From contig NC_053127.1 of assembly GCF_010015445.1 (NCBI RefSeq), positions 25,274,745 to 25,338,744 on the forward strand: a DNA stretch of 64,000 nucleotides, read 5' to 3'. Below, piece after piece: positions 17,815 to 36,607 of the stretch (the first letter of the stretch is position 1; each line of letters opens with the position of its first letter). Under the pieces are notes generated by a model. It worked only from the letters and a program-made list of their open reading frames with translations, had not been told where the DNA came from and searched no databases. The stretch comes from Perca fluviatilis (lineage: Eukaryota > Chordata > Actinopteri > Perciformes > Percidae). Position numbers and translations under genes: made by a program.

Positions 17815-18205
17815 AGGTACTCTAAGCGATGTCACACAATTTTTAGGCTACAACAGTTTTTTGTCACATACAGCAAACCTCTCCTCACTATCCGTGAGCT
17901 GTCGGTCCCCTGAACACACTGTAATTAAATGCGGTCTTTGTAGACAGCCCAGGGTCCACTAACTCCAACAAAAACAAAGTGGCCAACCTGGACCACAAAA
18001 CCATAACAAACCGTGTTCCAACGTTCAGCCAATAACCGACAAGAAGGATTTGGGGGGGGGAGGGGGTTAGTGCGCTGAAGCACGGAAGGGATCGAGGGGG
18101 AGGGGACGGGAGGAGGAGGAGGGAGGAGCGAGCTAGTCTCGTTTTGTTTGAAAATACTTTGAATGTCAACAAGAATAAAGTCACCCAACATCGCTTAGAG
18201 CACCT
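17815..18205. mobile_element. piggyBac-like MITE, 391 bp (TSD TTAA)
   Basis: Flanked by TTAA at 17811-17814 and 18206-18209. The inverted termini AGGTACTCTAAGCGATGT and AGGTGCTCTAAGCGATGT differ at one base. A purine-rich G tract occupies the interior. This is a different family from the 15.2-kb element. Confidence 0.85.
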
Positions 18206-18379
18206 TTAAATAATGCTACAAGTCTAAACAAGACGTGGTTAAAACCGACATTTTTAAATTTGTTGATGGTCAACCAAGTCGACTTGATTCCTGGCCATAT
18301 AATTGCTTTATTATGAGGTATAGAGACTGATTGACTCTGACAACAACAACGTTGACAGAGAGTGTGTCCACATTTCACT

Positions 18380-19340
18380 TTAGAGACAGCATGTAGGGCC
18401 GGGGAGTCTAATTGAATTCCGCATTAGGGTCACACTAAAATTGATTTATCATTTCTTGTATCTTATTATCTACTCTTGACACACATATTAGAGACACTGA
18501 TTTTTGAGATTAAGGTCTGCACACTTTTTAATCAGGTCAGTGGGATTACTATTAGACCTTCTCATATAACCCAGTGAGCACTGTGTGTCAGGCAGGATAA
18601 CACATTTCACCTCTGGTTCACAGCAATGACCCTCTATGGCGTTATAATCCAGGCTTCAGAGGTTTGATCGGAGTAAGAGCATTATAAGCTATGGGAGGTC
18701 AGATGGACGTCTGAAAGCAATGATGGCAAGGACACATTAGCACAGGATTAAACGCAGTCTTTTGCCATATGGTGACAAGAAGAGGAGTACTCCCCTCACA
18801 CACCATCGTCTCAGGATGTCACCTTTAATGGCTAATTACTCACAGTCTTACTACAGTCACACTATTCCCCATGAAATCTCCTTAGGTTTGACAGCTGATA
18901 ACTGTGCCCTACTCGAAGCTTAGGCCAGAGTTTTTCAAACATTTGAATGCATTTGCCCCAAAATGCGTAAGCAACTTTTGCTTAAGAAAGTAAGTAAATG
19001 AGTAAAGAAAGTAAATGCTAACCTTTTGTATGATTTTCTTTCAGACACTGGTACATTACTAACACCGTCCTGACACCTAGACATGCCAAACCTGCCCCCT
19101 TATGTGTGAGGTAAAATAAGATACTTTTTTTTTCAGGCAGACAGCCCCAGACCAGACTTAAAAGACAGCTAAGAATCTTCACCTCAACAAACCTCTAAAT
19201 CACAGCTCCAAAATGAGAACATACAATTGTGGTTCACATCTCTCGCTCTATTACGAAACGCTCATTGTCACAGCAATTGTCTAAAATTGTAGACTCAAAG
19301 AACACCGTAGATGTTTCTGTCATCCTGTCTCGCCGCAGCA
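18380..19340. other. Non-coding, possible regulatory block
   Basis: Repeat-free sequence with TAAT-type sites (CTAATTGAATTCC, GGCTAATTACTCAC) and a T-box-like half site (TTTCACCTCTGG, about 18604). It could be an enhancer of tbx2. This is inference only. Confidence 0.3.
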
Positions 19341-19364
19341 GGGGAAATGGACTGCAGCCAATGT

Positions 19365-19368
<4 letters not shown>

Positions 19369-19428
<60 letters not shown>

Positions 19429-19430
19429 GC
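19369..19430. repeat. (AT)n microsatellite
   Basis: About 30 AT units with a GT interruption near the right end. Confidence 0.97.
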
Positions 19431-19849
19431 TTATTATTTACACCACCTGTGTTTAAGAAGTCAAAACATCCAGTGTGAAAAAGTCCAGAGTGGCAGGTTA
19501 CTTTGAATAGATCAAGTCATTACTGTGAAATGTAGTAAATTGAACTTATTTGATGTAACATTTGATGTAACATTTCATATTTAAAATGGACCGTTTCACA
19601 CACAATTGTTGTCATTCAGTACTCAGCACCAACTATTCACCTTCAGTTTAGCCAAAGCCCATCTGGCCATAATGTGAGGGGGGCACTAGTTGTGTTACTG
19701 TGGCCCCTGAGCCAAAATGGATTTAGTACTCAGCAGACAAACAGTTGACTCGTTCCTGGGAAGTTGAAGTGTGCCTAGAGAGCCTGAGGATTGTGAATAA
19801 GGTACTTGAAGCAATCTGTATTTTGCTTTCATTGTGTTGGCATTTTAAA

Positions 19850-20185
19850 CTCCGGTGGATTTATGCGGACTATGGTTACCTGCTGCTCAGATCTCTGCAG
19901 GGTAAATCCAGACAGCTAGCTAGACTATCTGTCCAATCTGAGTTTTCTGTCACACGACTGAAACAACTTTTGAACGTACACGTTCCACCAAAACAAGTTC
20001 CTTCCCGAGGCTATTTTACAGTGGCACAGAGGCTCCGACCGGCGCTTAGTGCTGACCATGACGATTGTGATTGGTTTAAAGAAATAACAATAAACCCGAG
20101 CACGTTTTTCTTCCATTCCGGAATGCACATTACCAGACCCTCCTCCGCAGCGCTGTGGAGGAAGGTCTGGCAATGCGAGTCTACT
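19850..20185. repeat. Dispersed repeat with 3' hairpin, copy B
   Basis: The longer relative of 12635-12870. It begins near GGATTTATGCGGACTATGG and ends with a strong palindrome centred on GCAGCGCTGTGG, whose stem pairs CCAGACCCTCCTCC with GGAGGAAGGTCTGG. Probably a non-autonomous DNA element. Confidence 0.75.
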
Positions 20186-23100
20186 GTAGGTTAATAGTGA
20201 CTGGAGTTTTAACCAATTGAGTAAAAATTGCACATACTGTATATACATCTACTTTACACCACACTGTACAGCAGGACCCATTGGCATGTTTAACAAGATT
20301 GATTCCCAGCCAGTGGAGTGGCTCAGTGGGAATAATCACCTCCAGAGCACCAGTGCAATTAACTTATCATTGTTAGCCAGAACAACTTGTCATATATCAG
20401 GGTTGTGTTTGTTTTGGAGTCTTTCACAAGTGTTTGCACTCATGTTGCCTAATTAGAACTCTTGTCAACACTGGGGGCTTGATTGACAGCTCTCCTGTTT
20501 GCCTTGTTTTACCTGTTAGGGCGGGACAATTTACATCATAATCATGGTTTTAGAGTTTGGTGACATTGTGTACTAATTCCCAGTATAGTTCAACATGACT
20601 CGAGGTCTAACTTGCTGGAGGAAATGAAATACAACAAATACAACCAATATTAAAAATGACCATGTAACATAAAGAAATAACATGAAAAGAACCGTTGAGG
20701 TCCTTTTTGTTGGACATAAGGTGGACATTAAGTTCAGTCCGTGACACTTTCTCAGATTGCGTTTGCTCTGTGCACATGTGCTGCAATGGGCAGAAAAGAG
20801 TGACTTTGAGCTGCAGGCGATTGGGTGTCCATGTGAGTTTTTGTCTATGAGAGTGAAGAGAGTGAATAAGTGAGTGGACTGAGATATCCGAGGGTGAGAA
20901 AGAGGTTGTGGAGGGAGGCGCTGGACCGTGAACAAGCCATGAAGCGGAAAGGGAGGGTGATGACTGTATTAGGAGTGAAGGTGCAATCTGTCTAAATGAG
21001 TGACTCTTGTCTAAAGTGCTATCGGCAAGGTCCATGTGATCCTGGTCAACAACACAGACCATCCAGTTTGGAGGCGTCAATGTGGAGCCAGACCTCATGA
21101 CCTACCACAAAGGGAAGCCTCTGTGTGGCAACAAGTCCCCCTATTCAGCAACCATCGTCAAGATCAGCTAATGAGCATAACTAGAAACATTCTGATACAT
21201 CACAAGATGCCTGGAAACCACACACAGTGCCACACAGGACCAGAAAGGCTGTGTTCAATTACAACAGGACACTTGTCACATAGATAAAATAATAATGAAA
21301 ATCCTTTCATTATTGATTTTTAGTCTGGAAAAGTCCAAGAAGAGTCCAATGTTTTACAAGAGTACAAATACATGGAATCATTTTTTATGATGAAAACAGT
21401 ATTTGATCCCGATCCTGCATGCCTTCTTTGAGTCAGAGCGAGGGAAGAAAAGGAGGGCACGTCACCTCCCATCATCCGGAGACGTCTTTCTCCTCATAGC
21501 ACTTACTCTAGAGCCTCCCATGAGTGGCAGAGGGCGAGCCATTAAAGGCCTGCCGAAACACTACTGATAGACAGGAGACATGGAAAGGCAGGCTCCACCA
21601 AAGCCTGTGACACTCTCACAGCTCTCACTGCTACGAAGTGTGTTAAGGTGTAATTTAATGATCAACATTTCATGGGACGCAAGGTATGAAGTTATATAAT
21701 ACATTTCTGTTGTTTGGGTTATACAGACAGAAGAAAGTGTGAGGGTAGCAGTCAGAACAAGTGAGTGAGTGAGTGATTTACAAATTGAAGGGTAAGACAA
21801 CATAAAGTGAGTAATTAAAGGGCAGAGCCAGACATTGACATGTAAACATTTAGGATTAGCCCAAACCTAGGGGGGTCCAGGGGCATGCTCCAGCATGAGA
21901 TCTGATTCCCCCTCCCCCCCACCCATCCCCTTTCCACAGGTAAATATCCTGCCTATTTTATATCTAAGTAGAGAACAAGATGAACAAGAACATGATTTTT
22001 GAACTATCGTCATCATTCTGAAACCATAACACAAATTTATTAAGGATGACTAATTGTCACTTTCCACATAAGGAGAGGCAAAAACTTTAAGTTACATAAC
22101 ATATAGGGTAGGAAATTGGCTTAAACAGCATTACTAAACTTGAAACCTCTTTCTGTTATACTATGCTGGAGTAGTGTTCACAGAATCCATGCCATAATAA
22201 TCTGGGCTGCTCTTATTGCAAATAAAGGAATCTTTATCAGTGTCAAGTAAATGTGGTCTTCAATGAGCTGAAACCATTGGGTATTCAGTGGTGGGGGGAA
22301 AAAAAGGTTAGACCCACTAACCTGTGTTCTGATCAGGAGTCTGTCACATTCAACTATCTTCCCATTGAATCCACAATACTTTTGTGAATATGGGGTAAAG
22401 ACAAGTGTTCCACTGTTGACAATGTAAGGAATGGGGTGTCAGAATTGTATTTGCACTGTGTCCCTCCTAGTTTGCTGTGATGATGCTTATTTGTAGGAAA
22501 TACGAGGAGGGGGAGTAGAGGGAAAGGTGGTGGACAATGATACGCTTCACTGGCTGATGTACAGTGACAAACTGTCTGCAGTAAGAGGGGAATGTTGCAT
22601 GTTAGGCAGGTCAACAGATGCTAGGCTGACAGTCAATTAAATATTAAAATCAAGACACTGCTATCATGGATCTGATGTATGTAACGTCTCAGAAACAGAC
22701 CCTGGGTAAGAACAAGAAATATGTTCCTAAAATACAGTATATGTCACAGGGACATGACCTCACAAGAACAAAATGACATGGGATGTTTTTAATCTACCTT
22801 TTATGTGAGTCACGTTTTCAAGCCCACCTTACTGTAGGGATGGAAAGGCCGAGGTACAATCTTATTACCATTGGCCTCATTTCTTACCTACAGTATAATA
22901 TCCAATGACAAAACATTTCTCTTTGGAGAGAGTAAAGCTTGAAATGATTACAACGGACATTGAAGTGTCCCAGGAGCTCCTTATGCACTTGTAGAAAGGT
23001 GGAAAACCGATAAAATCAATATTTGTTGCCAAAATTGCAATTGATACTGGGTATTCAGCATAAATCACATATAATGTGTAGTCTTTTTTCCTATTTAAGT

Positions 23101-23800
23101 GGCTATACTTAAATAGTCTAGTGACCCAATAATAGTTGTCATTTATGCCAGCAACTATTTAATATTTGGCTGTATGTCTTCTTTAAAAAGGGTAAACGAA
23201 ATACAGGAAGTGCAAAACATTCGCAAACTCAACTCAGTTCTGGAGCTTTTGACCTTATCGCTTCAGCAGATGGAGTTTGCTCAGTTGTCAAATAACTGTA
23301 GCAGTTAACTTTCCATTTTCTGAGCATGTTCAAAATAAATTACAACCAAAATCCAAATTTCTTTCATGAAATAAGCTATATTGACTCAAACTTTTTAAAG
23401 TTGTCCCCACCTAAATATTCGGCCATTTTCAAACACATTTTATATATATATTAAAAAAAAGCGAAGATGTTATGTACTATGTACAGTGTTACTGACACAG
23501 ACATGTGGAATTTAAAGTTTAGACATCAGGTTTTCTGATCAACAACACACTGGGTGTAAAAAGATATTGGAGAGACTAGTTACTGTAGGGACTCAACTGT
23601 TTAATCCCTTTACATTACCACCATCTACTGGAACATAACAACAGTGCACCCTGTAAAAACATGAGCCTAAATATTACCTATATATATTTCAACGGATTTT
23701 AAACGGATATTTCACCGTTGGAAAGATGAATAGTGGCCATGATAACAGTTCCACACTGGACTAGATACTGTCCTTTGAACAACATAGACACTGCAACAAA
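20186..23800. other. Intergenic, no supported gene
   Basis: Contains the longest open frame of the gene-poor interval (minus strand, about 20607-21098, 163 codons). It lacks recognisable homology, a clear splice context and domain features, so I do not call it. The rest is AT-rich and featureless. Confidence 0.4.
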
Positions 23801-23829
23801 CATAACAGCACCGTTTGGAAAATGAGAAC

Positions 23830-23835
23830 TTTATT
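23830..23835 (-). terminator. Candidate ppm1d polyadenylation signal
   Basis: AATAAA on the minus strand, about 2 kb downstream of the ppm1d stop. The intervening 23.84-25.85 kb is low in repeats and has no other gene, as expected for a long 3'UTR. Other AATAAA hexamers closer to the stop (around 24395 and 24813) are alternatives. Confidence 0.3.
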
Positions 23836-25854
23836 ACAACACACAGACACTGTATATCCAGTCACTTTCAACACATGTAGCTTACACAGTTAGTCCTGAA
23901 AACCGGTTGCAGTAAATATGAATCCAGACCCAAGTGTCGTCAAAAACAAACCACATGCCCATTAACATCTATTACCTCTGGACACTTCACAACATACACA
24001 GTAGATCTGAGCATGCCAGACTCCTGAAATAAACAACTTTGCATAATAATGTACTGTACAAACTTCTATTGCATATTGACGTACTGTACAAAACCCAAAA
24101 AACTGCCCTGTAATATAACTGAAAAACATTAACCAGGTTTAGGATGCTGTAATGTAGATGGTAAAATGACAGTGGTGTGGAAGTGAAAAGTGCATGATAC
24201 ATGGTTGAAGCTGGGCCACAGCCATACTTACATTGATATATTCTAGAGATTCTCACCTGTTTGAGTCCTAAATATGAAAACCTGTGAAAAGCACCTCTGA
24301 CTCATTTGTGCTAAGGCAACCATGACACTTTTATGGAGAAGGAAGGCAAACAAATCAGCTTAAACAGTAACTGAGCTGACATGTTAACACAAGTTTATTA
24401 TATACACCATGAAACGGGACCTTCCTGCATTCGTACCATATGGTATTTTATGTGCAGATTAAAACACAAGTTATGGGACCAAACCACACACAAGGATACC
24501 ATATATGAAAACAAATATGAAGGCCTACTGACATGGTGTTAGTGCCTAATAGCGGATACTTACCCCAAACAAAAGTCAAGGGCAAAGTAAACTCCTAACC
24601 ACCTTCCAGTGAGGCACAGGTATTGATCTTGGCTTTTACATCAGCACCCAATACAGTACAAATACCCATTGGCCACATCATCAATGACGCTTGGAATGGA
24701 TCAACCCTCCAGCAAAGAAATGGGCAAAAGGGTCAATTCACTAAAACCACACATGTACATCGGTAGGAAAAGTAAGAGAATATATTTCAGGTTTTCTTTT
24801 CTTTTTTTTTTTTTATTCCTGCTTTGGGTGAACTGACCCTTTAACACCTCCTCACACACTATGCATAAGATACAACAATTAGCTGAGCAGCAATTGTGAT
24901 CATAACAGTACATAATTAGCCACTGGTAAAGACACAAAACTAATAATATAAGTTTAAAAAAAATCAGTACCTACATAATTACCTCAGACCATTGCTTGCA
25001 CAATTTTCCATTATTTTGCATGCTACAGTATTACCACTACCAGGTACTTTGATTGCACCCGATTAAACAATAAAAGAAACCCCTAACAGTGGCAGAGTAG
25101 CACATTTGATCAAAGAGGAAAGATCCCAAACAATTGGTCTGAGGTATTGACCCCAACGATGGAAAGACTGGCATGTTATAGCATCCAACAAGTAAAAACA
25201 AATACAAATCTGAACTGGAAGATCGCTTGTGTCACAATTTTGGTGAGCTGATGTTATCATAGATTGTAGTGATCCATCTTCTTTAAAATATGTCTTTCGG
25301 ATATACTAAACATACTTAGAAGTATGAAAATAGATTGTGTAGATTGAATGGATCTAAAAAATTTCTGTGAACACTCAATTTTAAAGAGGGGGCAGGAGAG
25401 CAAGAAGAAAAGGTTAAAACAGCAACACATTTACAATCTCAATTTTCATATTTACAAAAAACCAAAAAGACTTTGTATAAAAAAAAGTATACATCCAGGA
25501 CTAGGCCTGTGGCACCACCTGATACATGAGCAAAGTTGACACGATGCAGCTTATCTTTCTATCCTCAGGGCAAAAACACTGTTCCTATGAAACAAGATTC
25601 AACACACGCACAAGGCAGCGTTGTGGTGCTGTGGTAGGATACCGCTTTCTTCAGGGGAGCTTCTCTGTTTGGAGCGCGAGTTTGACGGGATTCTTCAATT
25701 TGTACGTTGCTGTGAGGTGTCTTCTGGGGGAAACTTTTGTTGGAAGACTGGCCAAGCAGACAGGGAGGGCCTCTTAGTTCAGGGGAGGGGTGACGTGGCG
25801 GAGAACGGCGAACTGTAACACGGAGGAGTTGCACAGTCCATTTGGGTTGTAGAG

Positions 25855-33418
<7,564 letters not shown>

Positions 33419-33883
33419 GATTGTTAACGCCAAATGGTAACTATCTAAGCAATATAAGGGCACATGTAGTTGTTAACCGTAGCTTGCAAGCTAAATTTTC
33501 GAACCGATTTTGCCGCGAACGTATGGCCGAAGGCTTCCTTCCTTTTTGTTTATCTTCTCCGAGACGTCCAGCTGTACGTAATGACGTCCTGTTTTTCCCA
33601 CCTATCGACTTTGCAACTACGCATGACACGCATGATTGTGCTGCCTTTACTGTCGCTCGGAGAAATTGGAATTACATGTAGCGATCACATTACAGACCAG
33701 TAACAACTGCAAATTGTTGTGAATATGACCCTTTTCATGACTCACTTGGTGATATCATCCTCAATTTGTCATAGACGAATCCCAGCTGCTGTGCTATCGC
33801 AGTATGGTAACTCAAGAGAACTTTCTAAAATACGTTTAAAAAATGAGAAATTTAGCCCAAAAATCCCCCCCCCCTCCCCCAGT
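33419..33883. promoter_or_regulatory. Probable bidirectional promoter (ppm1d and divergent gene)
   Basis: Only 465 bases separate the ppm1d start codon (minus) from the start of the divergent gene model (plus). A CRE-like TGACGTCC lies at 33582-33589 with a second ACGTC at 33564. CREB-type control of human PPM1D has been reported, so the site is plausible. A poly-C tract (33866-33880) sits just before the plus-strand ATG. Confidence 0.5.
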
Positions 33884-36607
33884 ATGGCAGAAGGACAGCC
33901 AAAGTAAGCAAACAATATTTAAACTTTTTTTTTTTCTGTTGTGGCAATAGACTGTATGGTTGTGACAGCAAAATGAGTCTATCCTCCACAAATATTTATA
34001 GACGCAATAGTACAGCTTGCATGCAGCTTTTAAATGTTTGGGAAATGGCCATTAAATTAATTGTATAACCCTAAATTAAGCTAATAATTCAAAACTAAGC
34101 TAATGTCAAACCTAACGTTAAGTTACTCAGACATAGTGCAACGGCATGCTTGATAGAAAAGTACACGTGTTTCTTTCTTTAGCAAATATTGCCTTAACGT
34201 TATTTAAAAAACATTTTGGCTAATTTGAACATATTCAAAAGCTGTGGACTTTTAATTGTCAACATATAGTTATGCACTTAAAAAAACTTGCATTTTGATT
34301 TGCAGTTTACTTATGGAGAGTTGCCTCAAAGGACTTGCTGTGACCTGCTCATACATGACTTGGAATGGCCTCAGGCTTAAACTTACACCACAAGTGTTTT
34401 TACACCTAAACTTGGGTGAAGGTGAGGATAAAGGCCTTCAGGAGGACACGTTGGCATGTCACAGCAGGTAAAGCACTAACAGGTGTAACTGGTTCAATTA
34501 AAGGCCCCATGACATGGTGCTTTTTGGATGCTTTTATATAGGCCGTAGTGGTCCCATAATACTGTATCTGAAGTCTCTTTCCCGAATTTCAGCCTTGGTG
34601 CAGAATTATGGTGCGTTCTTTTTGTCCACCGAAGTCGTTTTACGAGTTGTTTTCCGGAGTTACGACCCGGAAGTTGCAAAAAGAACGCCCCCGAGGTCGT
34701 ATTTACGACTCGTCAAGTCGTCTGAACTCAGAGGACCCCGAGCTCACTTTCAAAGATGGCTACGTCGTGCATCACACGTAGTAAACATTGTGGTTATCTA
34801 CAATTTTAAGCACTTTTGTCTTTGTTGTAACCAAATGAAGAAGTCGTACACATAGCACTGTATACTGCTACCTATAGGCATGTCGCTACAGTCTTATGAG
34901 TTAAATACCGCCTAATTAGTTATTTTGTAGCTTGTGCAGCTGAAATTGGCTAGAGACGCTCGGTTGCTATATGACAACAATGGCTTTAAGCCGAGTCTTG
35001 AGCAGAAAGCAGAGCAGTAGCCTAACGTTAACATTAATCAAAACGTAATTTTCATGTATCAAACTGTGAAATATATGTGTGTAATATGTCAATAACTGGG
35101 TGAATAGAATCCTAAATGTTACTAAAAATGTTACAAAAATCCATCTTTTCTCCGACTCGTAGTATTGTGTGACAAAAAGAATGCAACAACCCGCGGTTAT
35201 TCGTTTTTCGACACGGATGTGACGTCACGCTCGAGCTACTAGTCGCGATTACAAGACAAAAAGAACGCACCATTTTAGAGCCACTAGAGCCAGTACCACA
35301 ATGAGTTTTCCTTACTATGTGCCATTTCTGTGTCTTTAGCTATTGAGGAGGGGGGGGGCAAGGTGGAGGGTGGGGGTGTGGCCTTGACCAACTCCCACTT
35401 TGCTCGTTTGAAAGCCATGATTGTCGGTACACGATCCGTTCTGCCTGCACGATCCGTTCTGCACATGCGCGACACATGCGCGATCCGTTCTGCACATGCA
35501 CGACACATGCGCGATCCGTTCTGCACATGCGCAAAATGTTCGCGCATGCGCTGTTGTACGACGATTCACGACACTGCACGATCTGTTCCATGCTTCCGGT
35601 CGACAGCCAAGCTAACGTTAGTTTAGCTAACAGCTAATTCGGCTAACCGCTAGCTGAGACAGCATGTAATAACTTTAAAAGACCCTCAAAATAAAACTTG
35701 AAAATAAACGTTAACATATATAACAGCTGTTACGTCAGTTCTACTTTACTTGTGCTCATTTAAAATACAATCACTCAATATTTGTCTTTATTGTTATTAC
35801 TGTAAAGTCTTAATGTAGCTGTAGCCTGCTTCTCCCATTAAGGTTGACTTAACGTTATTTTAGACTGAATCTAGCTGTCAGCTAGCGGTTAGCCGAATTA
35901 GCTGTTAGCTAAACTAACGTTAGCTTCCCAGTGGAGGCTAGCCATAGGCTAGCGTGGAACAGATCGTGCAGGTCGTATCCTCGGTAAAACAGTATTATCT
36001 TGCGCATGTGCAGAACGGATCGTGCAGGCAGAACGGATCGTGTACCGACAATGATGTCTCTCTCTCATGGGTGGGCCAAATTCTCTGGGCGGGCAAAGAG
36101 AAAGGGGAGGTAACCTTGCTCCTTATGACCTCATAAGGAGGAGATTCCAGATCGGCCCATCTGAGCTTTCATTTTCTCAAAGGCAGAGCAGGATACCCAG
36201 GGCTCGGTTTACACCTATCGCCATTTCAAGCCACTGTGGGACCATAGGCAGGCTGGGGGAACTCATATTAATGTTAAAAAAAAACTCATAAAGTGAAATT
36301 TTCATGCCATGGGACCTTTAGTGAATGAATTCCATTTAGCTGCTTTGTTTTCAGGGTCCCTGTTGTGAATGCTGGCTCACTGTCACAGCTTACTGGAGCA
36401 CTGGAATACAATGAGGCCATTGTTAGTGTTATTAGCATGGTTATTAGTAACACCTGTTCTTTTTCTGCAATGCCAAGTCCAAACTCTGCTGTGGAAAGGC
36501 CTATCCTGCTCCACAGCCAGTGTCAGGACAACAATCTCCACCACACCCCAGCTGTTGTGGAGGTGTGTCGGCATGTCAGCTTTGCTCTTACTCTTACTCT
36601 ATATTAG
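33884..36607 (+). CDS. Unrecognised small gene divergent from ppm1d (three-exon model)
   Basis: Three segments join with matching phases: 33884-33903 (MAEGQP..., donor AA|GTAAGC, phase 2), 34306-34467 (acceptor TTTGCAG, donor AG|GTAAAG, phase 2) and 36355-36607 (acceptor TTTTCAG, stop TAG). The predicted protein is 144 residues, with no signal peptide and no clear membrane segment. It includes LTPQVFLHLNLGEGEDKGLQ, VPVVNAGSLSQLTGALEYNE and AIVSVISMVISNTC. I recognise no family. Intron 2 (34468-36354) is almost wholly a nested transposon. A GTGTGT donor at 36563 could lead to further exons instead of the stop. The coding call rests on phase agreement across two introns, strong splice signals and head-to-head spacing with ppm1d. 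Confidence 0.5.
34306..34467 (+). CDS. Exon 2 of the divergent gene
   Basis: 162 nt open in the frame set by exon 1; the other two frames are stopped. It encodes NLLMESCLKGLAVTCSYMTW onward to EDTLACHS. Flanked by TTTGCAG and GTAAAG. Confidence 0.5.
34609..35272. mobile_element. Harbinger-like MITE, copy 2, nested
   Basis: 664 bp, with the same TGGTGCGTTCTTTTTGTC termini as 7353-7847 and long stretches of near-identity. It is inserted at a TTA within the host MITE (uninterrupted host at 15660 reads GCAGAATTACAG). About 165 extra internal bases distinguish it from copy 1. Confidence 0.85.
35421..36051. mobile_element. Long-TIR fold-back element, nested
   Basis: 631 bp with termini TTGTCGGTACACGATCCGTT and its inverse, flanked by TGA (35418-35420 and 36052-36054). 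Arms also pair internally: GCTAACGTTAGTTTAGCTAA near 35610 and the inverse near 35910. The left arm carries repeated CGATCCGTTCTGCACATGC phrases. No coding frame. Confidence 0.87.
36355..36607 (+). CDS. Exon 3 of the divergent gene
   Basis: Opens in phase with exon 2, immediately after a TTTGTTTTCAG acceptor that lies 38 bases beyond the transposon end. It encodes VPVVNAGSLSQLTGALEYNE and on to FALTLTLY-stop. No canonical AATAAA was seen just downstream, so the true 3' end is uncertain. Confidence 0.45.

Larger units (their letters stand above)
34502..36317. mobile_element. piggyBac-like MITE, copy 2, split by two nested elements
   Basis: Same family as 15236-16048. The left end AGGCCCCATGACATGG follows TTAA (34498-34501); the right end ATGCCATGGGACCT is followed by a degraded TTAG. 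Element segments are 34502-34608, 35273-35420 and 36052-36317, interrupted by the insertions at 34609-35272 and 35421-36051. It has one 46-bp unit where copy 1 has eight. Confidence 0.88.

Noticed and set aside
20607..21098. 163-codon minus-strand frame in the gene-poor interval
   Set aside because: No recognisable domain, unremarkable composition, and no supporting splice or promoter context.
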